NCBI GenBank assembly: GCA_949357655.1
Contig: CASHTG010000014.1
Span: 215,947 to 279,946 of the forward strand
Origin: Parascedosporium putredinis
Lineage: Eukaryota; Ascomycota; Sordariomycetes; Microascales; Microascaceae
Direction: 5' to 3'
DNA length: 64,000 nt
This document shows positions 46,228 to 58,010 of this stretch, in pieces. The position numbers were made by a program, and so were the translations under genes. The notes beneath the pieces were generated by a model. That model was not told the DNA's origin and ran no database searches. It saw only the letters and a list, made by a program, of their open reading frames with translations. Every line of letters starts with the position of its first letter. Position 1 is the first letter of the stretch.

Positions 46228-47423
46228 ATGACGCAGCCAAGTTCTATTCTCGAGGGCCGGGTTAAGAATAGAGCGTGTGATTCCTGCCGTACGTTTTCTC
46301 ATTGTGTTATGCCCACGCTTTTGCTTATTGTAATTTTTACCCTAGGAGACCGGAAACTAGCATGTTCTAAGGAGCCAACGGGGTGTTCGCGATGCAGCGA
46401 AGGCGATCTCACATGCAATTACTCATCGCGTAGGCGCATGGGTCGGCCTAGGAAACATAATAGGCCGGTGTTTGATAAATGCATGGCATTTACGAATGAC
46501 GATGAACAATCTATGATATCCGTTGACCGCCTAGAGCTCGGCGCATTGTGGGCAGAGGTAGAAAAGGTACCCCCGGTCGAAAGCTCAGGTCCTAAAGCGG
46601 TAGATTTACCCATCATCGCCCCTTTTTCGGATTCAACAGCATCTTTCTAGTCGACGGAGTTGGACTAGAAGGACCGGGTCCCATCCCAAGCTCTGCCAGC
46701 CTTAGCAGCGACAAAAGCTCTAAACCTACTGTTGAAGCAGTCGATACGCGCATGATGAAAGCTGGCTTCGCATGTACCTGCGTCGATGATATATTACGAG
46801 CCACCAAAGCATTATCTCTACGTCATTCGGAATGGTTGCCTGCGGTAAAGGCGGCCCGCGGAGCCTCCGCCATAGCATATCGCGTCCTTGAGTGTCCACT
46901 ACTCCAGACGAACAGTGCTGGCGGCGTGGTAGATCTGGATCATATCGACCAGGTCATAGTCGTCTTTTGTCCTCTGTTTCTATTGATCATACGAGCATAT
47001 AATCACGTAGCAGTGTTGATTGATATTGAGACATCGTCGGCTCAGGAGCACGGAAGACAAAGCCGATTCGATCTCGATTCTTATGGCGGGCTATGGGGGT
47101 CCCTAGGGAATGGGAGGATTAGATGTGGCAACTATTACAACGGGCTTCCCATGGATCCCCAGCAATGGAGGCAAAGTCTTCGGACACTTCTGAAATCAGA
47201 TATACACGGCCTCGATCTAACGAAGCGGGGTAACGAGGGCAACTCTTATATATACCACCATAACGGCCTCTGGGACTTTCTGCAGGAAATGAAAAGCAGA
47301 CTTTTAGCAGGAAATCTAACTATATTGTTAGACTCCGGCGTCGTCCCGCACAACTCTGAAGTAGATACTCAACAACTAGTCGAGGTTGTAGAGCAGTTTT
47401 TGAAGGATCTAGTCATCGCCTAG
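46228..47423 (+). CDS. Zn2Cys6 transcription factor, AflR-like, probable local regulator
   Basis: The zinc cluster is split by an intron (about 46289-46354, GTACGT...CCCTAG). Exon 1 gives ACDSC and exon 2 gives RDRKLACSKEPTGCSRCSEG and DLTC, a full C-x2-C-x6-C-x6-C-x2-C-x6-C set. SRRRMGRPRKHNRP follows, a basic and AT-hook-like linker seen in AflR relatives. One base is missing in the T5 run 46623-46627; with six Ts the frame runs FFGFNSIFLVDGVG and on to ACTCVDDILRATKALSL, VLECPLL and VIVVFCPLFLLIIR. These match the C-terminal AflR-type regulatory region with its C-x-C-V and L-x-C-P motifs. It ends at TAG 47423; about 375 residues. A likely activator of the neighbouring metabolic genes; proximity is the only evidence for that target. 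Confidence 0.84.
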
Positions 47424-48327
47424 CTCACTATCTAGATAAGCATCGAGAGGGCTGTTCGTTGACGATTTTCTTTCGTAGCTCTTACCTTAATAATAATAAT
47501 TATCACTATTTATACTATTAACAAGTTATCCTACTAGTCTATTACCTCTCTTATAGGTTTATTATATCTCCATAATATGGTATCTCGTCTGCTCCCGCGT
47601 TTAAATAAGAGAGGAATCGTTAATTCACCTAGTAGGTGGCTTAAGTTAGGATAACTATCAATAAAGCGAGAATTAATCAATGATAAGCGGGTTAAGGGCC
47701 TAAAAGTATCCAGCGATTTAATATCTCAAAAGTAGAAATATATTATACGCTTATTATATCAGGAGAGCCGAGCATAAATTGACTTTCTTAGAGTTTTAAA
47801 GATTCTGGCCAAGTTTTAAATAACTAAGGTTAATTCAATAGTATAACTCAGAACTACACCTTAGCGAAATGCAGGTTTGACTCTCTAGCTTCTGCCTGGG
47901 GAAACCGCAGCCTAGCCCCCATCTGATTAGGCAGCCGGCTTACCGATCTTACTCACGGGCCTAGTTAGGCGCGCTGGTTAACTAGGGCCCTCACCCACTG
48001 AGTCATATTCAATGCCCCATTCCGTGACAGAGGCGAAGCGGGGCTATGTTATCTCGCGCCTCACTGCTGCCTGCGCCGGATGCCTCCCTGCGCCTGCTAA
48101 GTCTATCGCGCAGACGCACCCCGTGAAATATTTAATTCACGCCTAGGTCTGATCGCCTAGTATGATGGAATTAGACATGATACCTTACGTTTTCATATTT
48201 CGAATTATTCAAAGACCATTTTGTATTTTCTCTACCCCCTGCTACTACCTTCCTTCATCGCCCAACTCTTCCATCTCTACGTAGAGTGTCCTGCCCTCGC
48301 AGGTTCCTCACACTTGCGCCTGCAGTC
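47424..48327. other. AT-rich gene-free interval with a GC-richer island
   Basis: AT-rich, stop-rich DNA with simple AAT repeats near 47490, then a GC-richer island (47860-48150) without a recognisable gene. Possibly a decayed element next to the promoter of the AAA gene. Confidence 0.45.
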
Positions 48328-50490
48328 ATGGCCCAAACGCTACTCTCAAAATTCATGATGCCCCTTGGGTCCTTGTTCCGTATGTGTGGAGTTCATAAAC
48401 AGTTAACAAGCGCCCTAAGATTAACGAAGGCTCTTCTATAGGTATCGAAACCAGGTTGGATAAAAAGCCCGAGAAGCCTAGTATCACAGGCGGGGACGAC
48501 TCCATCCAGAACAAGCCCGTGAAATGTGAGATCAAGCATCTAGATAGCCGCTTCGACGAAGAAGACAACCAGTATTTCTGCGAGCGCAAGGTCGTTGAGG
48601 TGAAAACAAGCCCCGAGAACCAGGACTGGTGGCGTCTGTCTGCGTTTTGCCTAGTGAAGCACTACGACTCAGACGGCGACCTCGATTCTACGCAGCTTTA
48701 CGTCAACCCTCAGCCTATGAGGGATCTCCTGCGCGATGTTATTGGAGACTACCCGGGTGACCCTATCGACGATGCAGACGTGAGGATCGAGTCACCGTAC
48801 CACTCGCTCTTCCACCACAGGAAGCAGATCGAGTCCGACGGTACTCAGCGCTTTAGAGACGACGAGGAGTCCAAAGCGCAGCTCGATATCCTCCTTGACT
48901 GGATCAAGAAGCGCTTCGAGCAGGAGATCACAGCTTCTGAGAGATGCCTCTCCGGTGACCTTAAGGCCATATCGTATGATAAACTATGGACCCTTTTCCC
49001 TCCTGGCACCATTGCGTATATGAAGCCCCACGGCGAAGACCGCGCATTCCGCGTTCGGCAGACCTGGTACGACGATGATGACGATAACAGCGAGCCAGGC
49101 ATGAACTTGTCATTGGAATACGTCGACTATGATGGCGAGACTTTGGGGACTCGGCGGATGAATGGTTTCATCCGGAAGTACCAAGGCAACCAGCAACTCA
49201 GCGAGCTCAGCATCATGCCTCTAAACCTCATTGACGATGCCCCGGATGTTCGCCGGAAACTACTAGAGCGGGGCAGGAAGTTTGAGGGGTACGTCGGGCA
49301 GCACTTCCTACAGTACGACGGGATCGCCTTCAAGCTGTCATGTAACGGGTATGCCCGGTTCTCCGCCACCGGTCGCGTCATGATCGACTGTAAAACTCAT
49401 CACCGGCTCGAAGCCAACGGATCGTTCACTGTTTTGAAATTTGACAACCGTACGGATGAGGATGATAGAGCACTCGGACGAGGAGGCGCTCCTCACGAAT
49501 GCGAGGGTGCGGGGCTACTCGTTCTCGGTGAAGAAGTTCCTCGAGTTTTCTGTCGAGATGCTCGCGCCCATCCGGTGGAACTCTAACTGCTTTGATAGCC
49601 TAGTACTCGATCCGTCAGTCAAGAAGACAATGCAAGCCCTTGTTTCCGTTCACAGTCAGGAGCGCGACTCATTTGATGACATCGTGGAGGGCAAGGGCCA
49701 AGGCCTTGTCTGTGTGCTTCATGGCCCTCCCGGTGTTGGAAAGACACTGACGGCCGAGTGCGTTGCCGAGTATGTGAAACGACCGTTATATATGGTGTCT
49801 TCCGGAGATCGTAAGTTTGCCGTCTCATATATCCGCAACTAGCCCTTTTTCGTTTGACACGAAATACGAACACCGGAGATAAGTTTACTAACTAGATGAT
49901 GTTATATTACAGTGGGAACCTCTAGCACCGACCTTGATCGGCAGTTGACAGACATTATGGACATGGCAGCGACGTGGCGCGCTGTGCTACTGATAGACGA
50001 GGCAGACGTCTTCCTTGAGCGCCGCTCCCTACACGATCTGCACCGAAACGCCATGGTCAGCGTTTTCCTGCGCGTGTTAGAGTATTACAGCGGTATCTTG
50101 TTCCTAACCACGAACCGCGTGACGACCTTTGATGACGCCTTCAAGTCACGGATCCACATCCCCATCCGCTATACAGACCTCAGCATCGAGTCGCGCGCCG
50201 AAATCTGGCGAACCTTCTGCCAGAGAGTGCCAGGTGGCGTGGACATCGACGACAGCGGCATCGCCACGCTCGCCGAGCACGACCTAAACGGACGGCAAAT
50301 CAAAAACATTATCAAGGCTGCCGAGAGCCTATCTGCGTTTGACAATGTCCGGCTCGATCTCGCGCAGATAAAGCAGGTCACCAAGATCCAAGCGACTTTT
50401 GAGAAGGATCTAGACAGCGTAATCGGCGTCGACTACACAGCTCCGGGGCGGTCAAGGAAAGACGTTGAGCAGAGGAATATGTTTCTATAA
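48328..50490 (+). CDS. AAA-family ATPase with DUF7025-like N-terminal region
   Basis: The start at ATG 48328 gives MAQTLLSKFMMPLGSLF. A 63-bp intron (48380-48442, GTATGT...CTATAG) leads in phase to IETRLDKKPEKPSITGG. The N-terminal region (FPPGTIAYMKPHGED, LSLEYVDYDGETLG) resembles the DUF7025 domain of fungal AAA proteins. A frame change with one base too many occurs around 49460-49475, after which VKKFLEFSVEMLAPIRWN leads to Walker A (HGPPGVGKT, 49720-49746). A 102-bp intron (49811-49912) follows, then Walker B (AVLLIDEADVFLE), sensor 1 (LFLTTNR) and a lid with LNGRQIKNIIKAAESLS. It ends at TAA 50490. These proteins are common in fungi and their substrates are unknown. The long acidic Asp run (YDDDDDNSE) is unusual. 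Confidence 0.87.
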
Positions 50491-51122
50491 GTTATATATA
50501 TATAAGGGATGCCTTTGCTGAGGAAGTGGCATAGAGAAGTCTAGTTAGTATAGGCTAGAGGCGTTCTATAGCTTAGAATAATAAGTAACTATATATAGTA
50601 GTATATAATAGTTATATGTTTATATGAAGATAATAGATACTTAAATCAACTATACGAAAGAAAACTCTTTTCTCTGTAAGGTTAGTTAGGTTCCTTATAT
50701 ATATAGCTGTTTAATAGTGACTAAATATCCCCTTAGTATGTTTATATATTTATTAATCACAGTTATTATACTATTTATTCTCTACTTTAATATCTCATCA
50801 TCTTTCTAGGCCAGCTTATATATAATATAAACTAGGCTGTTTATATTAGACTTTTAACACTAATATACACTATAAGGCAGGGCTATACTAGGAGCTAGCT
50901 AGGCTATAAAGATGTGAAAATTAAAGCTTATAGGTTTAGATACTTAATTTTATCTACCTAGTCTTATATACTATATATTTTACTAAACATTAATGCCTTA
51001 TTTAACTAATAGTGGTAAGGGTAAGAGTTATCCTAACAGAAAACGTATTTTAGACTCTATAGTTACTTAACCATAGTTATCATACTCCTATAATCTCAAA
51101 TTCCCTATTTTATGGTATAAGG
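50491..51122. other. Very AT-rich gene-free interval
   Basis: Dominated by TA and ATATA tracts; no gene. Base composition typical of RIP-affected DNA. Confidence 0.55.
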
Positions 51123-51592
51123 ATGGTCTCTAATAAGAAAAGGCTATATATTGCCCTATATCCCAGTGGAGTTGTCGACAATGAAGAGCGAAAGTATTCG
51201 GACCCTTCTTCTACTATCTTTCTCCGTTCTCCGAGGCTTACTAAACCCTATAGATATCATTGGGGCTTTCTCATCGGCCTAAAGAACGAAGACCATTCTC
51301 AAGTTCCTGGCGTGCGCTATCACGTCAAGAACCACCCGGTTCAGGGCTGGATCTACGAGGAAGTTCAGGTCACTGATGTAAGAAGCACTACTAACCTCCT
51401 CGCGCGTGTTACAATCGCCAAAGTTGAAGATGAGAACCGGGTCATCGATATTTTTCGCAACACACCCGTTCTCCAGGGCGACCCAAACTGGCGGTGCCGC
51501 ACTTAGGTGGCCTAAGTCCTGTTAACGCTCAAGGTGGATGGTAAAGCTGTGGGAACGTCGCAACTAGATTGTAGGCAAATAGCGTCGTCCTG
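51123..51592 (+). pseudogene. Conserved fungal small protein gene interrupted by a nonsense codon
   Basis: The frame from ATG 51123 has RLYIALYPSGVV, YHWGFLIGLKNED, VRYHVKNHPVQGWIYEEVQV and LLARVTIAKVEDENRVIDIF, a pattern I recognise from a small uncharacterised fungal family. A TAG at 51504-51506 follows NWRCRT, where members continue with Trp; TGG to TAG is a single G-to-A change. Coding character persists beyond it in the same frame (VLLTLKVDGKAVGTSQLD), with a further TAA at 51513-51515, before the frame closes at about 51592. The gene appears to have lost its C-terminal quarter by RIP-type mutation, with AT-rich decayed DNA on both sides. A truncated but functional protein cannot be excluded. 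Confidence 0.65.
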
Positions 51593-53291
51593 CACCTAAG
51601 GGACTAGTACCGCACGCCTCCTACATCTAGCCACAGTAAGTCAGGGATCTTTTCTCTACGACATCAGCCCTCAGTTTTACCTAATAATTTCCCACATGTT
51701 CTAGTGGATCTACTAGAACATAGACCTATCCACATCTATCTTTTCCTTCCACATATAAGTAAACCTTAGAGGAAAGGAAGTTCTATATCCTTTTAGTAGT
51801 TAATTTAAGTATACTTGACCTCTATACTTACAATATATAATATAGATAACGATATTATTATACTATTCGATTGCCTCACCGAGCCACTAATAGGTCTCGA
51901 CTATTCTAACCCTAACGTAACATCATCTTAAACAATACGTCCTAGTTTTAGAACGTCATATAAGAGATAGGATTCCTTTATATAGATGTTTTCCTTATCA
52001 CATTTTTCTTCGGGCGACAATATATTCATCCGTCTAGGCGGGCGCACGGTCCTTTGTTTAACACGTCGGGCGGACGTACACTGTTATGGAATATCAGTCT
52101 GAAAGGGCCGTTTACATAGTGGTTCCGGGATTTTACTAACGTCAGGTTCCTAATTCGTCCCCGGCAGCCACCGAAATCTTACTCTCGGCAATTGTTGGAT
52201 AATGTTGAACGAAAACAGGTCAAACCGAATTATTATTACTGATGTCCGGAAGGGAAAACTATCTCGAGGTATCTGTGACATTTAGTATTTCTGGGGCTCT
52301 ACCGACATTCCGTTGCCCTGTTAGTCTCCTTCAGCCACCGTAGTTCTTACTCTCAGCGATCCCATCTTAGGGTTCTGAAAAAGACTGATAGGGATCCCCT
52401 CTATTACACTCGTCCGCTTTTCTCAGTAATACCATATCCGATGTTTAGCCTTTTCTGCCATCTGAGACCGACTTAGGCCTTGATCAGGTCGGAACACTAG
52501 AGTCGACCTTGTTAGAATAGAGTAATAATGGGGTGAAAGTGCTGTTCGTATTCGCTGCTTAGATCCTCTATTCTCGATCTGTTTCTGTAGGAGGATTCTA
52601 CGGCTTTTACCGAGGTATAACTGACGTCTTCTGGGATTTTTCCAGGATTCGTCTGGAACTTGCTGTTGGGAGAAAAATTCCTTACACCTAAGTTTATTCT
52701 AGAGGTACGAAAGTAACGTCACACTGGCCTTTCAGCTCCTGTTCAGGATTGGAACCTTAGGTAAGTCTAAAAGACGGACAGGCCGAGATGCAGGGGAGTC
52801 TCCGACTTGCATTCTGGCCATCTGTTTCAATTTATGTAAAGAAATGTGCGCTCGGGGCATCAATCCAAATACACTCGTATATGCGTCCAATGTGATCATT
52901 CCATCAGCCTCTGGCTCAGGTAACGTTTAGCATCTTCCGGGCTCAATCGAGCCGAGCAGCGTCAGGTAATAGTTACCGTTTGAAATCATTCCCACCACCC
53001 ATGTAAAATACTAGTGCTGACATGAATTGCTCCTTCGTTGCCCTCGTTCAAATTGCCATTTTGAGCCATGTCCCTACGTCGCCTTGGTGAAGACTTGATT
53101 GGCTTGGCGGTATGGCGCAGCTGTGCCTGAGGAAACTTTTGGGTTGGCGTTCTGTTCCTATATAATGAAGACAACATCAACTTTTCTCCTAGATCATTTA
53201 GCTCTTTCTTATCATTTTTAAATAGCTCTGCGTTGAAACAATCCCCCAAGCCTCAACCCAGCCAACCGCACGGTCAGTACAGATAGAAAAC
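51593..53291. other. Gene-free interval with dispersed-repeat relics
   Basis: No gene recognised. Holds repeat relics at 52193-52283 (matching 60222-60313) and around 52541-52630 (matching 34024 onward). A TATA-like TATATAATG near 53159 precedes the ABC transporter gene. Confidence 0.5.
52193..52283. repeat. Dispersed repeat, copy 1
   Basis: Aligns with 60222-60313: shared ATTACTGAT, AAGGGAAAA, GAGGTATCT and TGACATT blocks in the same order and spacing. Differences such as GTCCGG versus ATCTAA are transitions toward A/T in the second copy. Confidence 0.6.
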
Positions 53292-55299
53292 ATGCATGAT
53301 CTCGAGCTCGGTCGCGTCCCAACAACAGAACCCTTAATCAACGATGTCGTTGACAACTTCGCGTGGCGGGACATCCACGTCCTTGTCAAGGATAGGTCCA
53401 CCAAAAGCCCACTTTATATCCTATCTGAGACGGCTGGTTTAGTCCATGCCGGGGAGATGCTTGCAATTATGGGACCTAGTGGCTCAGGAAAGACGACACT
53501 ACTCAACGCCCTTGCGCATAGGATTGCCGCTGCCGGTGCAGAAACGACGGGCCAAATTCTCGTCAATGGCCAAAAGTCCAATTCGAACATGATTAGGAAC
53601 CTCTCAGCCTATGTAGAGCAGGAAGATGCATTGATCGGCAGCGTGACCGTACGAGAGACGATGGTTTTCTCAGCACGACTAGCTTTGCCTAGGTTTGTTT
53701 TTTCAGCCCCAACCTCCGACTATAGCCTAGCTAGCGCTAACATTATCTCTAGCAATGTCTCGAAAAAGAAGCTTTCAGACGAGTTGATAATCTGATTGCG
53801 AGCTTTGGGCTGTCTTCGCAGTCGCAAACCATTGTCGGAACGCCCATAAAAAAGGACTAAGTGGTGGCCAGAAGAAGAGACTCGGCGTTGCGAGCCGGCT
53901 TGTGACAAACCCAAAGATTCTCTTTCTCGACGAGCCCACAAGTGGACTGGACTCGGCCCTCAGTGTCGAAGTCATTCGATATATAAAGGATATAGGCAAA
54001 GCGCATAATGTTAGTTTTCTCGCCCTCGGTCCTATTACCCCTTCGAGTTATGTGTTAGTTAACCATTTTCTCCATCTCAATCCTCAGCTCATTATCATTT
54101 CTTCTATACACCAACCATCCACCACAACCTACCAACTATTCGATAAGTTGGCCTTGCTGTCGCTCGGGAAAACATGTTATTTTGGCCGTATCAGTGACGC
54201 GCCAGATTATTTCAGCCGTATCGGGTACCAAATACCTGCAGCAACTAACCCAGCCGAATTCTTCCTCGATCTAATCAACATTGACCTGGACAAGAACGGC
54301 GAAATCAAGTCCAGGACCCAACACATAATTAACTCGTGGAAAGAATCTCCTGAGTGTAATGGTTTGGAGGGCGACATTACGCGTATTGCGAACACTCCAT
54401 CCAAAGTTGACTTGACCAAACTAAAGTTGCCTAAACCCAGCATATGGATGGTGCCCTTGACTCTCCTCCATAGGTCGTGGGTCAAATCATATCGTGATAT
54501 CGTGGCATATCACATTCGAATAATAATGTACCTTGGCCTAGCGGTCCTAATGGGAACCGTCTTCCTTCGGTTGAAGTTGTCGCAGGAGTACATCCAACCG
54601 TTCGTCAATGCCATTTTCTTCAGCGGGGCCTTTATCTCTTTCATGGCCGTTGCTTACGTGCCAGCATACCTCGAAGATCTTCACACATTCCAGAGCGAGC
54701 GTGCGAACGGATTAGTGGGGCCCCTGTCGTTTATGGTGTCGAACTTCCTAATCGGCCTACCCTTCCTTTTCACTATCACTCTGATCTTCTCAGTCGTCGT
54801 ATACTGGCTCTCTAACTTTCGTGCCGATGGGCCAGCCTTTATGATGTGGGTGCTTTGGCTCTTCCTCGATCTCTTAGCGGCCGAGTCCCTTGTTGTACTT
54901 GTATCCAACATTTTCCCCATCTTCGTCGTCGCGCTAGCGGTAGCCGCCTTCGCCAACGGTCTCTGGATGGCGGTTGACGGATTCTTAGTGCCGATGACCA
55001 TTCTCAACTCATTTTGGAAGTATGTCTTCCACTACATCGACTATCAGGCATACGTCTTTCAGGGCATGATGGTCAACGAGTTCAAGGATCGGATTTATAC
55101 GTGCGCGCAGATACCCGACGGTGGTTATCAGTGCATGTACCCTAGCAGCTTGAACTCGCAAGGCGAAATTCGGGGAGTAGACGTTTTGAAATCTTTCAAT
55201 ATTCGTACGGGCCTTGAAGGGCAGTGGGTGGGTATCATGATTGGTATAATCGCTGGATATCGGATTCTTGCATACTTGTCTCTACGATTCCTCAGGTAA
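53292..55299 (+). CDS. ABCG-family half-size transporter (WHITE/BCRP type)
   Basis: Plasma-membrane exporter of lipids, metabolites or xenobiotics, working as a dimer. The nucleotide-binding domain comes first: Walker A IMGPSGSGKTTLLNALA, Q-loop YVEQEDALIGSVTVRET, signature GLSGGQKKRLGVA and Walker B ILFLDEPTSGLDS. Six helices follow (from HIRIIMYLGLAVLMGTVF through AFISFMAVAYVPAYL, FLFTITLIFSVVVYWL, LFLDLLAAESLVVLVSNIF and VVALAVAAFANGLWMAV to GIMIGIIAGYRILAYLSL). Two introns: 53693-53752 (GTTTGT...CTCTAG) and 54010-54087 (GTTAGT...CCTCAG). The second keeps an open frame but inserts non-family residues between IKDIGKAHN and LIIISSIHQPS. One base is missing in the A5 run 53763-53767. About 600 residues after correction. 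Could export the product of the metabolic block at 40.6-47.4 kb; proximity is the only evidence. Confidence 0.9.
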
Positions 55300-55644
55300 T
55301 AGGTGGCCATAGAACGTTCTAACACTAAGAAGATATTATATCATGATGACTAGATAGCATGCTATCTCACTGAGGATACGCTTGGCTAATATATCTTATA
55401 TGATGTTAATATCTCGTGATACCATAAACGCACCATATTGCCTCCCTCCCTGTTTCAATGATTCGCGTTCATCTAGGTTCTAGTCTAATCATGATATTTG
55501 ACGGGGACAAGGGAAATTTAGATATATATGGCTGTATTTCCCTATCAGCCCTGAAGCAGCGTGTTCAACAATGTGAGTCATCTATGTCGGAAGCATGCAT
55601 CAGTGGAGGGAATCGATAGAAATTTCCTCATAGCTAGCTTACAC
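55300..55644. other. Intergenic, no gene recognised
   Basis: Downstream region of the transporter; AT-rich. Confidence 0.45.
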
Positions 55645-55960
55645 TCATCTAGCCGACACGCACTCATCAACTCCTCCGCTCGCAAAAGGGGCGAGAAAGG
55701 TTATGTGCTCTGGGCTTAGAATATAACATTGGTCGGTAGCGCTTCCTGTGAAAGAGATCTTTTGAATCTCCATGTGGCTAGATAGCAGAGCACTAGTTTC
55801 TCCGCCCCCAAGGACAAAGTTCAGTACACCTGGATGAATACCTGCCCTGTTGGAAAGCTTTCCAAAGAAGAGAGTAAACAGCGGTGTCTTTTCAGAGGCC
55901 ATCATAACCATCGTATTTCTCAAATAAGGCCATGGTGCTGGAGGTTAAGCGTCATGTTTT
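55645..55960 (-). pseudogene. Aldehyde dehydrogenase fragment
   Basis: Reads RNTMVMMASEKTPLF, PGVLNFVLGGGETSALL and HMEIQKISFTGSA, which are the NAD-binding section of an ALDH (K-A-S-E-x-T-P; P-G-V-x-N; F-T-G-S). The upstream part is out of frame near 55923, and the catalytic Glu and Cys regions are missing downstream. This is a remnant, not a gene. Confidence 0.65.
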
Positions 55961-57129
55961 TCAACCTTTGCCGATATTACTATTGTCGGCTAAGATTTAT
56001 CCACGAATTCGTGGCACCTCAGGGACTGTTTTTATACGAGATCATTTACCCTAGCATGTTAATTCCGAGAGACGAGTGAGTTCTGCCGCCCTTCTTGGGA
56101 TTCAGCGCTGACGCTGACTGTTGCTCGGCTATCAGTAGGCAGTTGATGGAGAAGCCCCAGACTAATACGGCCTTCCTGAACCGGGACACGCTTTTCAATC
56201 ATTGTGGGAGTGACCTGTGAAAACTTAATCCCCGATCTCTTCGTAGCATCATTTAGGGCCCTGCCAAGGTCGAAACTACGGACTCTGATCGAGTCGTCCA
56301 GTGAGGAGTAGGCGGTGGCGATGCTACCGACCCAAACCAAAAATGGCTATGATTCAGCGAGAGCAGTTCCTGGGCTAATGCTAGCTCGTTGGATACCTGC
56401 CGCGACCTCACAAAACGTCAAATTCAAAAGTCAGAGGGGTTAGTCGTAAGTTCATTTGCCTTGATTAAGGCTAGCACCAGTCGTTCATGTATGTCGCCGA
56501 CCGCGGTGGACGAGAAGGGCGAGGTCATGCAGTGTTGGATAAGAACTAGGAGGTGTTATATCTCTAATGTGGCCTGCATCCTGATCTGCTGCTTATTTCA
56601 TAACTCCTAGTCTAGCGAAATGGGTAGGAAGATTAGTGTGGTGCCCCTAGTGAAATACTCTATGTTTTCAAGTTCTATGGTGAGCGAAAGATCGACGGCA
56701 CAATCTAGAAATTCCTAACCCTCGTTCATCAACATCATAATGTAAGAATGCTAATATATTCTCGATTATGATATAAAATTCTAAGCCCTCTTAAAATAGA
56801 TAATCTAGTCTTTAGTAGTTTTAAAGCTATATTCCTTTCTTACTTCCCTAAGCTCGTTATTCTAAATTCCTCTTAGGCTTATATGATGGCTTAAAAGAAT
56901 TCCACTAGCATACAGCCCTTGTCAACTTCTCCAAAGGCCATCAAAGCCATCATTTCATTGCTATCCTCTAGGGCACATTTTTTTCATTGATCTTAGGTTC
57001 AATCCCCTTCCTCAAGCTGAAATTTAAGTATCACTAGGTCTAATTTTTACTAGGAACTTTAGCACTGATAAGCCGAGGAGAATCGTTAGGTTGGTTAGGT
57101 AAATCAGGAGTGCGGAAATAGAGCATTTA
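55961..57129. other. Decayed AT-rich interval
   Basis: No gene recognised. A 93-codon minus-strand frame at 56059-56340 has no known domain. Confidence 0.45.
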
Positions 57130-58010
57130 GTCTAAGGTATGTCGTGATATACCTTATATATTTGTTCGACATCTCGGTTCCGTATACAGGGATGGTATCA
57201 TGTGGAAGTCCAACTGCTATGACTTAGCCCTCAGCCTTAACAATGCCTAGGGCTGACTGATAGGCTGAGACGACGCCGACAACAATCAGCTCAGTTTCCA
57301 CAAGCCGGCCCCATTGACTTCAGATACTTTGGTAATTAAATCTTCCCTCGCAAGATCCTTGATATTGACGGTCTCATATGCGATACCATCCGCCTTGGCA
57401 GCATTGAGCTGCTCTTCCTGGACGTCAAGAACAATTACCTTCGCTCCTAATTCGTGGCAATATCTAGCAGCCAGTTGACCGAGACCACCAGCCCTAATGA
57501 CTGCGACTGTATCGCCTAGACGAAGATTGGCCCTTTTGATGGAATCCCAGACCGTTATTCCTGCGCAGAACAGGGGCGAGAGATCAGATAGAGACTATTG
57601 ACTCATATCTATTGCCCGACGAACGACCACGGCCGATTCAGGATCCACCAAGGTGTATTCCGAAAAGGAGCCCGGGGCGGACAATCTTTTGACATCCATT
57701 TTTAGGCAGAACTCGGGCCCGGAGCTCGTACAGTCAACGCACTCAAGGCACATATTATGCCACAGGGGTGCTCCCACTATATCACCAATATTGATACCGT
57801 ACCGAGCGGCATCAGGCCTAAGCATCTCTACGACTGAGAATGCTTCGTGACCAACGATGACTGGCATCATAAACCTATAATCTCCCTTGATAATGCTAAG
57901 GTCTAAATGACAAAGGGATGCTACTTTAACTTAGACCTAGATCAGCCTACTAGTAGGTTCCAGAACAGGGACATTCTCAATCACCAGGGGCTTTCCAGCC
58001 TATTAAGGCA
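57130..58010 (-). pseudogene. Zinc-type alcohol dehydrogenase relic
   Basis: The protein-like path covers most of an MDR zinc ADH. Early LCHLDLSIIKGDYRF and PVIVGHEAF (catalytic-zinc His-Glu) are followed by the structural-zinc loop MCLECVDCTSSGPEFC, GSFSEYTLVD, then SPLFCAGITVWDSIK, AGGLGQLAARYCHELGAKV, YETVNIKDLARE and VIAVGLPHDTIPVYGTEMSN. It is interrupted by TAG at 57597-57595 with coding resuming in the same frame. A one-base change in a G run near 57305-57310 and further stops before the first exon region and near 57230 also interrupt it. The family match is strong, but several independent lesions make it a pseudogene. It lies next to ALDH and MFS relics. Confidence 0.75.

Noticed and set aside
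47860..48150. GC-richer island considered for tRNA genes
   Set aside because: No complete cloverleaf or B-box could be found by eye; a tRNA scan would settle it.
56059..56340. Minus-strand frame upstream of the ALDH relic
   Set aside because: Does not read as the N-terminus of an ALDH and matches no family I know; no support beyond length.
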